Positions 26,315 to 36,863 are shown, counted from the first letter of the stretch. The stretch is 64,000 nt of DNA from an uncultured Pelagibacteraceae bacterium (GCA_902519465.1 CABYJW010000001.1:43162-107161); one strand, 5' to 3'. Numbers and translations: made by a program. The notes: generated by a model not told the origin, from the letters alone.

Positions 26315-27059
26315 AATTATACCTTGTTTGGATGTTAAAAACGGAAGGGTTGTTAAAGGAATTAATTTTGTTGAATTAAAAGATGCTGGCGATCCAGTTG
26401 AGCAAGCAAAAATTTACAGTGAAAGTGGAGCAGATGAGATTTGTTTTTTAGATATAACAGCATCCAACGAAAATAGAGACACTATTTTAGATGTAGTTAA
26501 AAAAACATCTCAAGAGTGTTTTGTACCTTTGACAGTCGGGGGAGGAGTAAGGAATATTGTGGATATTTCTAATTTACTAAAATCGGGAGCAGATAAAGTA
26601 TCTATTAATACAGCAGCGGTGAACAACAAAAATATTATAAAAGAATCAGCGGAAAATTTTGGGTCACAGTGCATTGTTATAGCAATAGATGCTAAGAAAA
26701 TAACTGAAAAAAAATGGGAAGTATTTACTCATGGAGGCAGAGACTCTACTGGCCTAGATGTTCTTAATTATGCAAAAGAAGTTGAAAAACTTGGAGCAGG
26801 AGAAATTTTATTAACTTCAATGGATAGGGATGGAACAAAAAAAGGTTATGATTTAGAGCTAACTAAGATGGTTTCTAATTCTGTGAATATTCCAGTTATT
26901 GCATCTGGCGGTGTTGGAAAACTCGACCACCTATATGATGGTCTCAAAAAAGGTAAAGCAAGCGCTGTATTGGCTGCATCTATATTTCACTTTGGCGAAT
27001 TTTCTATAAATGATGCAAAAAAATATTTAGACTCGAAGGGAATTCCTGTAAGAATTTAG
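26301..27059 (+). CDS. hisF: Imidazole glycerol phosphate synthase cyclase subunit
   Basis: A 252-aa (beta/alpha)8 synthase: [20 protein letters not shown] with catalytic D11, [26 protein letters not shown] with the second catalytic aspartate, [17 protein letters not shown] and [12 protein letters not shown]. It closes the imidazole ring using ammonia normally channelled from HisH. HisH is not encoded in this cluster. Confidence 0.97.
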   Translation: MQKNRIIPCLDVKNGRVVKGINFVELKDAGDPVEQAKIYSESGADEICFLDITASNENRDTILDVVKKTSQECFVPLTVGGGVRNIVDISNLLKSGADKVSINTAAVNNKNIIKESAENFGSQCIVIAIDAKKITEKKWEVFTHGGRDSTGLDVLNYAKEVEKLGAGEILLTSMDRDGTKKGYDLELTKMVSNSVNIPVIASGGVGKLDHLYDGLKKGKASAVLAASIFHFGEFSINDAKKYLDSKGIPVRI

Positions 27060-27061
27060 CA

Positions 27062-27337
27062 ATGCTTGAAACTTTAGAAGAATTAATAAATATTATTCGT
27101 CAAAGGAAAAACTCATCCAATGAGAAATCTTATACAAATAAATTATTAGGCGATAAAAAATTAAGCGTTAATAAGGTAAAAGAGGAAATTTCAGAGCTTC
27201 TTGAAGCTATCGAAACCAATTCAAATAAAGTACACGAAACAGCTGATGTCTTATATCATTTAATGGTTCTTTTAGAGTCAAATAATATTAAAATTGAAGA
27301 TGTTATGGACGAATTAAAAAAAAGGCAAAAAAAATAA
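27062..27337 (+). CDS. hisE: Phosphoribosyl-ATP pyrophosphatase
   Basis: A 91-aa all-alpha MazG-like enzyme: LEELINIIRQRK, SYTNKLL, KVKEEISELLEAIE with the metal-binding glutamates, and HETADVLYHLMVLL. It hydrolyses phosphoribosyl-ATP in the second step of histidine synthesis. It starts 2 bp after hisF and closes the his cluster. The HIT gene follows after 1 bp. Confidence 0.94.
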   Translation: MLETLEELINIIRQRKNSSNEKSYTNKLLGDKKLSVNKVKEEISELLEAIETNSNKVHETADVLYHLMVLLESNNIKIEDVMDELKKRQKK

Positions 27338-27338
27338 T

Positions 27339-27704
27339 ATGAAATACGATAAAAATAATGTATTTGCTAAAATTTTAAGGGGAGAAATACCTTGTAAAAA
27401 AATTTTTGAAAATGAATTTGTACTATCTTTTTACGATATAAACCCTCAAAAAAAAGTTCATGCTTTAATCATTCCCAAAGGATCGTACATTGATTTAGAC
27501 GATTTCATTGAAAATGCTAAAGAAAAAGAAATTTTAGAATTTTTTAAGGCAATATCGCGTATCGCTAAATTATTGAAAATATCAAATATTGAAGGTGGGT
27601 ATAGAACTCTATCTAACATAGGTAAAAATGGCGGACAAGAAGTTCCACACCTTCACTTCCATTTATTTGGAGGAGAACATGTTGGTAAAATGGTGTCTAG
27701 CTAG
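27339..27704 (+). CDS. HIT family nucleotide-binding protein
   Basis: A 121-aa histidine-triad protein: FAKILRGEIPCKKIFEN at the N-terminus and the HIT motif HLHFHLFGG near the C-terminus. The family (HinT-like) hydrolyses nucleoside phosphoramidates and AMP-lysine adducts. Its end overlaps convergent lolA by 8 bp. It is probably the last gene of the his transcript. Confidence 0.95.
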   Translation: MKYDKNNVFAKILRGEIPCKKIFENEFVLSFYDINPQKKVHALIIPKGSYIDLDDFIENAKEKEILEFFKAISRIAKLLKISNIEGGYRTLSNIGKNGGQEVPHLHFHLFGGEHVGKMVSS

Positions 27705-28263
27705 CATTTGGTATTTGAAATAACTTTTTATCAATTTCTTGATTTTTAAAAATATTTTTCAATATAAAAGTTGTTTTGCTTCCATCTAAATTTACAATTT
27801 CCCATCCCTTTAAATCAAAACTAATCAAATCAAAAAAAAATACTATTTCACCTTTATTTTTATCTGAATATATAATTTCAACATGATTGTTATTTTGAGT
27901 TATTGATCCAGATAAAATTAAGTTTTCAAATTTTTTTTTTTCTAAAATGTCCAAAAAATAAGATTTTTTTGTTGGATAAAAATAGCTCTTGTCATACCTT
28001 GCATGATAAATAATTAAGGTATTTTTATTTACTATTAATTCTTTCTGATTTTTATCCTCGTAAATGCATCTTAAAAAATGAGGTCTTTTTAAAAAACATT
28101 TACCAGATTCTTTTTTATCAAAAGAAATCTGGTTAAACTCGAATTTTAAAGTGTTAATACTATTTAAATTTTCTGTTATTTTCTGTTTCTCATTAGCAAT
28201 CAGAGTTTTATTAAATATAAATAGTAAAATAATTGTTAAAATTAAGGTAGATTTTCTTATCAA
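27697..28263 (-). CDS. lolA: Outer-membrane lipoprotein carrier protein
   Basis: A 188-aa periplasmic protein with a signal peptide (MIRKSTLILTIILLFIFN, cleavage near LIA-NE). The LolA-like mature part has FEFNQISFDKKESGKCFLKRPHFLRC and a KGWEIVNLDGSKTTFILKNI strand near the end. It shuttles lipoproteins from LolCDE to the outer membrane. It follows ftsK on the same strand after 3 bp, a common order in proteobacteria. Confidence 0.85.
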   Translation of the reverse strand: MIRKSTLILTIILLFIFNKTLIANEKQKITENLNSINTLKFEFNQISFDKKESGKCFLKRPHFLRCIYEDKNQKELIVNKNTLIIYHARYDKSYFYPTKKSYFLDILEKKKFENLILSGSITQNNNHVEIIYSDKNKGEIVFFFDLISFDLKGWEIVNLDGSKTTFILKNIFKNQEIDKKLFQIPNAS

Positions 28264-28266
28264 AAA

Positions 28267-30339
28267 CTACAGAACCTCTCTTTTACCAGTATGATTGGCT
28301 TTACTAACGATCCCACTTTCTTCCATTTGGTCAATCATTCTAGCCGCTCTATTATATCCAATTTGCAATTTCCTTTGTAAAAAGCTTGTAGATGCTTTCT
28401 TCTCGTTTTTTACAATTTGAATTGCTGTTTGATATAATTCATCATCTGATTCATTTAAGTTTCCTTCATTAGTCCCACTTTTCTTTTGTTGTGTAATTTC
28501 TTCAATATAATCGGGATTTCCCTGTGCTCTTAGAAAACTAGTAATTTTTTCTATCTCATTTTCTGACATGTATGGACCGTGTATTCTAAATATCTTATTT
28601 GCAGATGACATAAATAGCATGTCACCTTTACCAAGAAGCTGCTCTGCACCCTGTTCCCCCAAAATAGTTTTACTGTCTATCTTCGAACTTACTTGAAATG
28701 AAATCCTAGTAGGGAAATTTGCTTTAATAGTTCCAGTTATGACGTCCACACTCGGTCTTTGGGTTGCCATTATTATATGAATTCCTGCAGCTCTTGCCAT
28801 AGCAGATAGTTTTTGAACACAACTTTCAATTTCCTTTCCAGAAATAAGCATTAAATCCGACATCTCATCTACTACTACAACTATATAAGGCATTTTAATT
28901 TTATGTTTATGATTGTAGCCATCAATATTTCTAACCCCAACCGAACTCATTAGTTTATATCTATTTTCCATTTCCCGTACGGTCCAACTCAAAGCTGCAG
29001 TCGCTTTTTTTGCATCAGTTATAACTGGAGTTAAAAGATGGGGTATTCCCTCATAAGAAGACAATTCTAACATTTTTGGATCAATTAAGATAAATTTGCA
29101 AATATCTGGATTATGTTTAAACAGCAAAGATGAAATAATGGTGTTAATACAGACTGATTTTCCAGATCCAGTTGTTCCAGCAATAAGCAAATGAGGCATA
29201 GATGTTAAATCAGCAATTATTGGAGATCCTGATATACTTTTTCCAAGAGCTATAGGAAGCTTTATATCATTTTTATTAAAATTATCAGATTGTAAAATTT
29301 CTGACAGAACTACTCCATCTCTTTTTTCATTAGGTATTTCTATACCAACAGTATTTTTCCCAGGTATTATTGCGACTCTGGCTGATAAAGAGCTTGTATT
29401 TCTTGCAATATCCTCTGACAAATTTATTATTTTAGATACTTTAATACCAGCGGCAGGTTCAAATTCATATAAACTTACAACAGGACCATTACTTACTTTT
29501 TTAATTTTTCCTTTAATTCCAAAGTCCAAAAGGATTTTTTCAATAAATTCAGTACTTGGGTTTTTAGAATTTAAATTTTTTGATGGTTGTTTTTTTTCTA
29601 ATAATTTAATAGATGGTATTTCAAAAATATTTTTTTTAACATTTGTTGTTTCTGTGCTATTTTTAAATAAAAAAGACTGTTGTTTTGACTCAATATTATT
29701 AGACTCTTTTTCTAAATCAGTTTCAGTAAGAATACTTTTTTCCTCGACAACTCTCTTTTTTTTTAAGGTTTTAATTAAAATATATTTAATATTTATATTT
29801 GAAGCCAAAATAAAGAAAGCTAAAGTGAGAAATAGAAGAAAAATTTTTGATAAATTACTCTCAATGATATGTTCAAATCCATCAAGTAATAAGTAACTTC
29901 TCTCACCAACAAAACCTGAATTTCCATTATCAATCAACCAAAATGAGTTGTTATTTGTAATATACACAAATAAGCATCCAAAAATTATATAGGCAATGGT
30001 ATAAAATAATTTACTTAAAAAGTTATCAATTTTCTTATTAAAGATTAAACTGATCCCCCATGAAAAAATACTTAATGCAATTAAAAACGATATAAGACCA
30101 AAGGATTGAAGAAAAAAATCAGCTGAAATATTTGAGTAAATTTCGAACAAACCTCCTGTGACTTCTTCGTCAATTTTATAAATGAGCGTCTCATTATTTG
30201 GCGAGTAATTAATCAAAGAATATGAAAAAACCCCAAAAACACTGACTAATATGAGACCACATACCTCAACGATCCTTTTTTTAAAAAAGTCTAAAGTATT
30301 GTAATAAATGTCTTTATTCATTTTAAGTATACGAATCAT
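28267..30339 (-). CDS. ftsK: DNA translocase FtsK
   Basis: A 690-aa protein with about four N-terminal membrane helices (residues 1-185), a short charged linker, and a RecA-like motor. The motor has Walker A AGTTGSGKSVCINTI, Walker B VVVVDEMSDLM and ATQRPSVDVITGTIKANFPTRISF. A C-terminal gamma winged-helix domain (SFLQRKLQIGYNRAARMIDQME) reads the polar KOPS sequences. The linker is short, giving a smaller protein than in enterobacteria. An alternative ATG at 30321 is possible. The gene acts in chromosome dimer resolution at division. Confidence 0.95.
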   Translation of the reverse strand: MIRILKMNKDIYYNTLDFFKKRIVEVCGLILVSVFGVFSYSLINYSPNNETLIYKIDEEVTGGLFEIYSNISADFFLQSFGLISFLIALSIFSWGISLIFNKKIDNFLSKLFYTIAYIIFGCLFVYITNNNSFWLIDNGNSGFVGERSYLLLDGFEHIIESNLSKIFLLFLTLAFFILASNINIKYILIKTLKKKRVVEEKSILTETDLEKESNNIESKQQSFLFKNSTETTNVKKNIFEIPSIKLLEKKQPSKNLNSKNPSTEFIEKILLDFGIKGKIKKVSNGPVVSLYEFEPAAGIKVSKIINLSEDIARNTSSLSARVAIIPGKNTVGIEIPNEKRDGVVLSEILQSDNFNKNDIKLPIALGKSISGSPIIADLTSMPHLLIAGTTGSGKSVCINTIISSLLFKHNPDICKFILIDPKMLELSSYEGIPHLLTPVITDAKKATAALSWTVREMENRYKLMSSVGVRNIDGYNHKHKIKMPYIVVVVDEMSDLMLISGKEIESCVQKLSAMARAAGIHIIMATQRPSVDVITGTIKANFPTRISFQVSSKIDSKTILGEQGAEQLLGKGDMLFMSSANKIFRIHGPYMSENEIEKITSFLRAQGNPDYIEEITQQKKSGTNEGNLNESDDELYQTAIQIVKNEKKASTSFLQRKLQIGYNRAARMIDQMEESGIVSKANHTGKREVL

Positions 30340-30400
30340 TTTCTTTACTTTGTATCATTATTAAAAAATTGATAAAGTTTTTAAAAAAGATGAAAAAATC

Positions 30401-31408
30401 ATGGAAAAAAACCATCCAAAAGTAAATTTCGGAAAAACAGGTATTTTACTAATAAATTTAGGCACCCCTGACTCAACAAGCTGGTTTGATATTCGAAAAT
30501 ATTTGAAAGAATTCTTGTCTGATAGAAGAGTAATAGAAGTAAATCCATTAATTTGGAAAATAATTCTAAATACGTTCATTTTAACTTTCAGACCTTCAAA
30601 AACGGCAAAAGCGTATAAAAAAATTTGGATGCAAAAAGAAAATATGTCACCATTGAGACATTATACAATCATGCAGACAAAAAAACTTGAAAATAAAATT
30701 GGTAATAAAAATATTATAATAGATTACGCAATGCGCTATGGAAATCCCAGCATCAAAGATAAAATTATAAATTTGCAAAAAAATGGATGTGAAAATTTAA
30801 TAATTTTACCTCTATACCCACAATATGCTGCAGCTACTACAGCAACAGTCTGTGATGAGGTTTACAGATGTTTGATAAAAATGCGATGGCAACCAAGTTT
30901 GCAGATCATACCACACTATGAATCTGAGCCGTTGTATATAAAAGCGTTGGTAAAAACTCTTGATGAAAAAATTTCTAAGTTAAGTTGGAAACCAGATTTA
31001 ATTATAGCCTCTTATCATGGTATACCAAAAAAATATTTTGAAAAGGGAGATCCATATCATTGTTATTGTCAAAAAACTTCTCGCTTAATCAAGGAGAGTT
31101 TTAGCAGCAACATACCAATTCTAACAACTTTCCAATCCAGGTTTGGACCACAGGAATGGTTGACACCTTACACTGATAAAACATTTGAAAAGTTACCTGG
31201 AGAAGGAAAGAAAAATATATTAGTTATTTGCCCAGGTTTTTCCTCAGACTGCGTGGAAACATTGGAAGAAATTTCTATACAAGGCAAGGAGACTTTTTTG
31301 GAAAAGGGTGGAAAAAATTTTGAAACTGTATCTTGTTTAAATGACAACGAAGACCATATTAATCTGCTACAACACCTAATAAATAAATTTCTTATTGAAA
31401 TAAAATGA
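30401..31408 (+). CDS. hemH: Ferrochelatase
   Basis: A 335-aa enzyme inserting Fe2+ into protoporphyrin IX. Motifs are GILLINLGTPDS at the start, LPLYPQYAAATTATV, IASYHGIPKKYFEKGDPYHCYCQKT with the catalytic histidine, TFQSRFGPQEWLTPYT and CPGFSSDCVETLEEI with the conserved glutamate. It overlaps hemJ by 4 bp, so both terminal haem enzymes are coupled. Confidence 0.97.
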   Translation: MEKNHPKVNFGKTGILLINLGTPDSTSWFDIRKYLKEFLSDRRVIEVNPLIWKIILNTFILTFRPSKTAKAYKKIWMQKENMSPLRHYTIMQTKKLENKIGNKNIIIDYAMRYGNPSIKDKIINLQKNGCENLIILPLYPQYAAATTATVCDEVYRCLIKMRWQPSLQIIPHYESEPLYIKALVKTLDEKISKLSWKPDLIIASYHGIPKKYFEKGDPYHCYCQKTSRLIKESFSSNIPILTTFQSRFGPQEWLTPYTDKTFEKLPGEGKKNILVICPGFSSDCVETLEEISIQGKETFLEKGGKNFETVSCLNDNEDHINLLQHLINKFLIEIK

Positions 31409-31839
31409 ATACGTATCTTTTATTTAAGTCATTACATCTGATCGCAGTCATATCTTGGATGGCCGGACTTTTGTATTTGCCAAGAATTTTTGTCTATCAT
31501 GCCGAAACGGTAAATAATAAAGATAAATACGATACGTTTCTAGTAATGGAAAGAAGGTTGCTTATATACATAATGAATCCCTCGATGATCCTTTCATGGA
31601 TATTTGGTTTACTGCTTATACATTCCATTGGCATAAAGAGCTTTGGGGAGTTATGGATGATTGTTAAAATAATTCTAGTGCTGGCTTTAACTTTTTACCA
31701 TTTTTACCTCTTCAATTGTCATAAAAGTTTTTCTGAAAACACCAACTCTCATTCATCTAAGTTTTACAGATTTATTAATGAGGTACCAACTATATTGTTA
31801 ATATTTATAATATTTATTGTGGTTTTTAAGCCTATTTAG
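31405..31839 (+). CDS. hemJ: Protoporphyrinogen IX oxidase HemJ
   Basis: A 144-aa integral membrane protein with four helices. [28 protein letters not shown] contains the conserved histidine and arginine of Hem[26 protein letters not shown] and a C-terminal [13 protein letters not shown]-like segment (residues [14 protein letters not shown]) complete the family pattern. It makes the substrate of the preceding ferrochelatase. Confidence 0.94.
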   Translation: MNTYLLFKSLHLIAVISWMAGLLYLPRIFVYHAETVNNKDKYDTFLVMERRLLIYIMNPSMILSWIFGLLLIHSIGIKSFGELWMIVKIILVLALTFYHFYLFNCHKSFSENTNSHSSKFYRFINEVPTILLIFIIFIVVFKPI

Positions 31840-31901
31840 GCTTGAATAATAATTTTAAATCATTATATTTAAATTACTTACCTAATCAAAAACAAATCAT
31901 T

Positions 31902-33173
31902 ATGAATTTACAAGAACTTAAGCAAAAATCGCCGTCAGAGTTAATTTCTCAAGCAGAAAAACTAGGAATTGAAAACCCTAGCACTTTAAGAAAACAAGAA
32001 ATTCTGTTTTCCATATTAAAGAAATTGGCAGATAAAAAAGAGCAAATTACTGGAGGTGGAGTTTTAGAAGTTTTACAAGATGGCTTTGGCTTTTTAAGAG
32101 CAATAGAGTCTAACTATCTTCCTGGACCCGATGATATTTACGTAAGTCCAAGTCAGATAAGAAAATTTGGATTGAGAACTGGCGACTCCGTAGAGGGTGA
32201 GATAAGAGCGCCTAAAGATGCAGAAAGATATTTTGCTCTTTTAAAAGTAAGCCAAATTAATTTTGAAGACTCTGATAAGGGAAGAAATAAAATTGCATTT
32301 GACAATTTGACCCCGCTATATCCTGATCAACAACTAAAAATGGAAGTTGAAAAAAATACTACAGAAAAAAAACCTGACCAAACAGCAAGATTGATTGATT
32401 TAGTTAGTCCAATTGGAAAGGGTCAAAGATCATTGATTATTTCCCCGCCAAAGGCAGGAAAGACTATAATTTTACAAAATATTGCGAATTCCTTAGAATT
32501 AAATCATCCAGAGTGTTATCTGATGGTTTTATTGATTGATGAAAGACCAGAAGAAGTAACTGATATGCAGAGGACAGTTAAAGGAGAGGTTATAAGTTCT
32601 ACATTTGACGAACCTGCATCGAGGCACGTTGCTGTGGCAGAGATGGTAATAGAAAAAGCCAAAAGGCTAGTTGAACACAAAAAAGATGTGGTCATTCTAT
32701 TAGACTCAATAACACGACTTGGCAGGGCTTATAATGCTGTAGTACCGAGTTCTGGTAAAGTTTTAACTGGAGGTGTAGATGCCAATGCTCTACAGCGTCC
32801 AAAAAGATTTTTTGGAGCAGCTAGAAATGTTGAGCAAGGGGGATCCCTAACAATTATATCGACCGCTCTTGTTGATACAGGTAGTAGAATGGATGAAGTA
32901 ATATTCGAGGAATTTAAAGGCACAGGTAACTCAGAGTTAATACTTGATAGAAAGATTGCAGATAAAAGAATTTACCCAGCTATAGATATAACAAGGTCAG
33001 GCACAAGAAGAGAAGAATTATTATTTAAAAAAGAAGATTTGACCAAAGTGAATGTACTAAGGAGAATTATTAGTCCAATGGGAACTATGGATGGAATAGA
33101 ATTTTTAATGTCGAAATTAAAAAATACAAAAAATAACGCAGATTTTTTTATTTCAATGAACAAACCGGGATAG
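31902..33173 (+). CDS. rho: Transcription termination factor Rho
   Basis: A 423-aa hexameric helicase: [22 protein letters not shown] at the start, RNA-binding cold-shock-like domain with GFGFLRA and [19 protein letters not shown], Walker [28 protein letters not shown], Walker [17 protein letters not shown], and [31 protein letters not shown] at 31842 extends the frame, but the ATG at 31902 matches the family start. It is followed after 22 bp by a glycosyltransferase. Confidence 0.97.
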   Translation: MNLQELKQKSPSELISQAEKLGIENPSTLRKQEILFSILKKLADKKEQITGGGVLEVLQDGFGFLRAIESNYLPGPDDIYVSPSQIRKFGLRTGDSVEGEIRAPKDAERYFALLKVSQINFEDSDKGRNKIAFDNLTPLYPDQQLKMEVEKNTTEKKPDQTARLIDLVSPIGKGQRSLIISPPKAGKTIILQNIANSLELNHPECYLMVLLIDERPEEVTDMQRTVKGEVISSTFDEPASRHVAVAEMVIEKAKRLVEHKKDVVILLDSITRLGRAYNAVVPSSGKVLTGGVDANALQRPKRFFGAARNVEQGGSLTIISTALVDTGSRMDEVIFEEFKGTGNSELILDRKIADKRIYPAIDITRSGTRREELLFKKEDLTKVNVLRRIISPMGTMDGIEFLMSKLKNTKNNADFFISMNKPG

Positions 33174-33195
33174 CTGCTATTAATTAATTAAGATT

Positions 33196-33885
33196 ATGAT
33201 TTTAAGTATTATAATTCCCGTATATAACGAAGAAAAAACAGTACTTAAATCACTACAATCAGTCAAAGATTTAAATAAAAATTTGTTTCAACATGAAGTA
33301 ATTGTTGTAAACGATGGCTCACAAGATAGCACAAGCAAAATTTTAAACGAGAACAAAAATTTGTATGACAAACTTTTAACAAATGAGACAAATAAGGGTA
33401 AAGGTTTTTCAATTAAAAGAGGAATAATTGAGGCAAAAGGCACACATATAATCTGTCATGATGCAGATTTGGAATATAATCCAAAAGATATTTCAAAATT
33501 TGAAAAAATTTTTGCAGATTTTGATGCCGATGGAGTTTTAGGTTCTAGATTTAATTATTCTGATTATACAAGATCCCATAATATACTAAATAAATTCGCC
33601 AACCACTTAATTACCTTAACTTTTAATCTTTTGTACAACACAACTTTCACTGATATTTATTCATGCTATTTTGCATTTAAAAAAGAACTCATAGATCCCA
33701 ATTTACTTCAAACATCTGGATTCGAACAACACGCAGAAATACTTTGCAAAGTTGTAAAAAGTGGAAAAAAATTTTATGAAGTTCCAATAAATTACAGTGG
33801 TAGATCATACTCCGAAGGAAAGAAAATCAGGCCTTACCACTTTTTTTCTGTTATATATCAAATTTTTTTAAGACGTTTTATTTAA
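33196..33885 (+). CDS. Family 2 glycosyltransferase (polyprenyl-phosphate sugar synthase-like)
   Basis: A 229-aa GT2 enzyme: SIIIPVYNEEKTV, VVNDGSQDST for nucleotide-sugar binding, CHDADLEYNP as the DxD motif, and GSRFN. The C-terminal VPINYSGRSYSEGKKI is typical of dolichyl- or undecaprenyl-phosphate sugar synthases. It lacks a membrane domain. It would supply a lipid-linked sugar for envelope glycans. The convergent membrane gene that overlaps its last 18 bp may encode a user of such donors (inference). Confidence 0.9.
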   Translation: MILSIIIPVYNEEKTVLKSLQSVKDLNKNLFQHEVIVVNDGSQDSTSKILNENKNLYDKLLTNETNKGKGFSIKRGIIEAKGTHIICHDADLEYNPKDISKFEKIFADFDADGVLGSRFNYSDYTRSHNILNKFANHLITLTFNLLYNTTFTDIYSCYFAFKKELIDPNLLQTSGFEQHAEILCKVVKSGKKFYEVPINYSGRSYSEGKKIRPYHFFSVIYQIFLRRFI

Positions 33886-35061
33886 AATATTTAAATTATA
33901 TAATGAAAAGAAACCCAGAAGAAGATTGAGAGACTCCACAACTCTATTGGCACTTGTTTCTAAATGATAATTTATATCATACGGTGTTGAGAAATAAATT
34001 ATCAGTAATAAAGCTAAATATGAGCTAAATAATAAAATTACAAAATAAAATAATTTCTTATTAAAATTAAAATAAAATGAAAAAGCAAAGAATAGTAAAG
34101 CAATAATTACTTTTTCATTTGATACTATTAGATATTGAAAGAAAAGTAAAAAATTTTCTAAAACAAATAATCTTTCAAATAAATTTTCATTTAATAAACT
34201 AAAAGTAAAGTCTGTATTTGAAATACCGTTTTTGTAACAAAATATTTTCCAAACTATGAAAGGTATAAAAGAAAAACAAAGTATTAATAGTCTACTTAAA
34301 TTAAAAAGTAATTTTTTTTCAAAAAGACTTACAAATGAAGCAGTAAGTAAGATTAATACCAATAATGCAAATCCTTCATTTTTTAATAATGAAAGACAAA
34401 CGCAAAACAAAAATGTTGAAAAAATAAAAATCGGATTATTATTTTCATTTTTTCTAGAAAAAAATATTTCATATATACAATATGCTGAAGTAATAAAATA
34501 AATAGCTACCAACCCATCAATTCCACCATCATACAAATGTGTGCCTAAAAAAAATATTATTAAAGATAATAAAATTAAGTATTTCTTTTTATCAATATGG
34601 CTAGATAAAAAAATTAGTGGGGCGAGATAAAAAAATGTATAGGCACTTTTGGGGAATACTTCATGCCAATAACCACTTAAAAAAGCAAAAGAGGCTGAAA
34701 AAGCATGAGGAAATAATGGATAATCGTTATGGCTAAAAACTGCATAGTTATCTGCCACAGAATAAAGTGATTGATCGAAAAAAATTCTTTTTGCATGAAA
34801 TAAGTATAAACTTCTAAGATCCCAACCTTCTGCAGCAGTACCCAAACAAATTAAAACTATTAATAAAAAATAAATTTTTAGTGATAAATTATTTTTAAAA
34901 TTTTTTGTGTAAAAATATATAATTGATATAAAAAATAAAATTATATTAATTTTTAAAATTAAATTAAAAAAACCCAAACTCATAAAAAAATAATTACTAA
35001 GAATTAGCAACAAAAGGATTATTGAGATTTTATTATTAAAACTTTTTAATTCTATGGGCAT
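33868..35061 (-). CDS. Polytopic membrane protein, possible lipid-linked-sugar glycosyltransferase
   Basis: A 397-aa very hydrophobic protein with about ten membrane helices. The region after helix 3 contains WDLRSLYLFHAKRIFFDQ and DYPLFPHAFSASFAFLSGYW. An acidic or aromatic loop after the first helices and this overall layout recall GT-C glycosyltransferases such as ArnT/PMT relatives. I cannot assign a family with confidence. Position opposite the GT2 gene and a 10-bp overlap with the upstream small gene suggest a surface-glycan function (inference). Confidence 0.55.
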   Translation of the reverse strand: MPIELKSFNNKISIILLLLILSNYFFMSLGFFNLILKINIILFFISIIYFYTKNFKNNLSLKIYFLLIVLICLGTAAEGWDLRSLYLFHAKRIFFDQSLYSVADNYAVFSHNDYPLFPHAFSASFAFLSGYWHEVFPKSAYTFFYLAPLIFLSSHIDKKKYLILLSLIIFFLGTHLYDGGIDGLVAIYFITSAYCIYEIFFSRKNENNNPIFIFSTFLFCVCLSLLKNEGFALLVLILLTASFVSLFEKKLLFNLSRLLILCFSFIPFIVWKIFCYKNGISNTDFTFSLLNENLFERLFVLENFLLFFQYLIVSNEKVIIALLFFAFSFYFNFNKKLFYFVILLFSSYLALLLIIYFSTPYDINYHLETSANRVVESLNLLLGFFSLYNLNILNKTS

Positions 35062-35432
35062 TTTTGTAGTTCTATGTATTGTCCTTTAAATATACTTTCA
35101 CAATTTTGATTTTCTTCTAAAGACACCAAGATATATTTTGATTTAGGATCAAATCTGATTGGATAATTTAATTCAATAACTCTTTGAAAAAAATACATTT
35201 CATTTCTTAATTTTGTACTTAAGTTAAATTTATTTATATTGTTTAAAATTAGTATTTTTCTAGTTTCAATTATTCTCTCAGGCAAAATATAGGACAAATA
35301 AGAATTTTTTTTAAAGGGATTACTTAGTATCTGAAGCTTAAAATTGCTTCTTTCACTCCAATAATAAAGAATTTGGAGAATTCCTAGTATAAAAAAAAAA
35401 ATTATTAATTTGTTTTTTTTTAAATAAGTCAT
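35052..35432 (-). CDS. Hypothetical protein with N-terminal membrane anchor
   Basis: A 126-aa protein: one membrane helix (IIFFFILGILQILYYW) followed by about 95 mostly soluble residues with PERIIETRKILILNN and a cysteine pair near the end (NCESIFKGQYIELQKCP), which could form a disulfide outside the membrane. I do not recognise a family. It overlaps the following polytopic membrane gene by 10 bp, so the two are likely made together. Confidence 0.55.
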   Translation of the reverse strand: MTYLKKNKLIIFFFILGILQILYYWSERSNFKLQILSNPFKKNSYLSYILPERIIETRKILILNNINKFNLSTKLRNEMYFFQRVIELNYPIRFDPKSKYILVSLEENQNCESIFKGQYIELQKCP

Positions 35433-35481
35433 CTAAAAACTTATATATTATATGATATCAATAATATAAAACCTAGTTAAT

Positions 35482-36816
35482 ATGAATATTTTTGCATTAT
35501 CCTCTGGAAAAGGCCCAAGCGGTATAGCTATAGTTAGAATATCTGGTCCGCAGACGCTCAATATTTGCAAAGCCCTAACAAATGAAAAAAATATTAAATC
35601 AAATGAGATAAATTTATGTAAATTTATAGATCCAAAAAATAAAAAAATCATTGATCCTGAAGCACTACTTTTATGGTTTCCAAAGCCGCACAGTTTCACA
35701 GGAGATGATTTAGCTGAACTACACATACATGGGAGTAATGCAGTAATAACTTATCTTTTAAAGGTCTTATCTGATCAAAAAAATTGTAGATTAGCTGAGC
35801 CTGGTGAATTCACTAAAATTGCCTTTCAAAATAATAAGATTGATTTAGTTAAGGCAGAAAGTATTGGGGATTTAATACATTCCGAAACAGAATTACAGAG
35901 GGAACAAGCAGCAAATTTAGTTCAAGGACATGCATCCAAATATTATGAAAACTTAAGAGAAAAATTAGTTAAATCATTATCGTATATAGAGGCTAAAATA
36001 GACTTTGCAGAAGATGATCTTCCCGGAAGTGTTTTAAAGGAAGTTCAGAAATCAATTAAACAAGTTCACACTGATATTAAACAGATTCTAGAGGACCAAA
36101 AAGTTGGGGAAAAAATAAGAGATGGTTTTAGAATATCTATCATAGGAGACGTTAACGCTGGCAAGTCATCTTTATTAAATCTTCTTTCAAAAAGAGATGC
36201 TGCAATCGTCTCGGAGGAGGAAGGTACCACAAGAGACGTGGTTGAAACCTATTTAAATATAGATGGATATCCTGTTATTTTGGCTGATACTGCGGGTATA
36301 AGAAAAGCTAAAAACAAGGTTGAAAAAGAGGGTATTAAAAGAGCTATTAAAAAAGCAAAAGAAGCTGATTTAACTTTAGTCATGATCGATGTATCAAAAA
36401 AAACAATCAATAGTGACGTTAAAAAATTAATTAATAAAGACTGTATATTAGTTTTTAATAAATCCGATTTAAGTAAAAAAACTCCAAAAAATGAATTTAA
36501 GAATAATGATCAAATTTTAATATCCGTTAAAAATAGTAAAAACATCGATAGGCTCATAAAGACTATAAAAGAGAAGCTAAGTAAAAAATTTATGAAAGCG
36601 AACAATATTTTAGTTACAAGAGAGAGGCATCGAGCAAAACTTAATGCAGCGTTAAAGGAAATAGAAAAATTTTTAAAGAAAGATCAAAAAAAAGAGATAG
36701 AGACAGCTGCAGAAGACCTTAGACTTGCCACAAGACATCTTGGAAGCATAGTAGGTAAGGTTGATGTAGAAGAAATACTGGGATCTATATTCCAGGACTT
36801 TTGTATCGGCAAATAA
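35482..36816 (+). CDS. mnmE: tRNA modification GTPase MnmE (TrmE)
   Basis: A 444-aa GTPase forming the wobble cmnm5/nm5 uridine modification with MnmG. The N-terminal formyl-THF-binding domain has SSGKGPSGIAIVRISG and ELHIHGSNAV. The G domain has GDVNAGKSSLLN (P-loop), EEGTTRDVVE, LADTAGIRKAKN and FNKSDL. The C-terminus GSIFQDFCIGK has the catalytic CxGK cysteine. mnmG follows after 47 bp. Confidence 0.97.
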   Translation: MNIFALSSGKGPSGIAIVRISGPQTLNICKALTNEKNIKSNEINLCKFIDPKNKKIIDPEALLLWFPKPHSFTGDDLAELHIHGSNAVITYLLKVLSDQKNCRLAEPGEFTKIAFQNNKIDLVKAESIGDLIHSETELQREQAANLVQGHASKYYENLREKLVKSLSYIEAKIDFAEDDLPGSVLKEVQKSIKQVHTDIKQILEDQKVGEKIRDGFRISIIGDVNAGKSSLLNLLSKRDAAIVSEEEGTTRDVVETYLNIDGYPVILADTAGIRKAKNKVEKEGIKRAIKKAKEADLTLVMIDVSKKTINSDVKKLINKDCILVFNKSDLSKKTPKNEFKNNDQILISVKNSKNIDRLIKTIKEKLSKKFMKANNILVTRERHRAKLNAALKEIEKFLKKDQKKEIETAAEDLRLATRHLGSIVGKVDVEEILGSIFQDFCIGK

Positions 36817-36863
36817 CTCATCTTTGAGCTTGTAAAATCATATTTCATCGATACATTCTCTAA

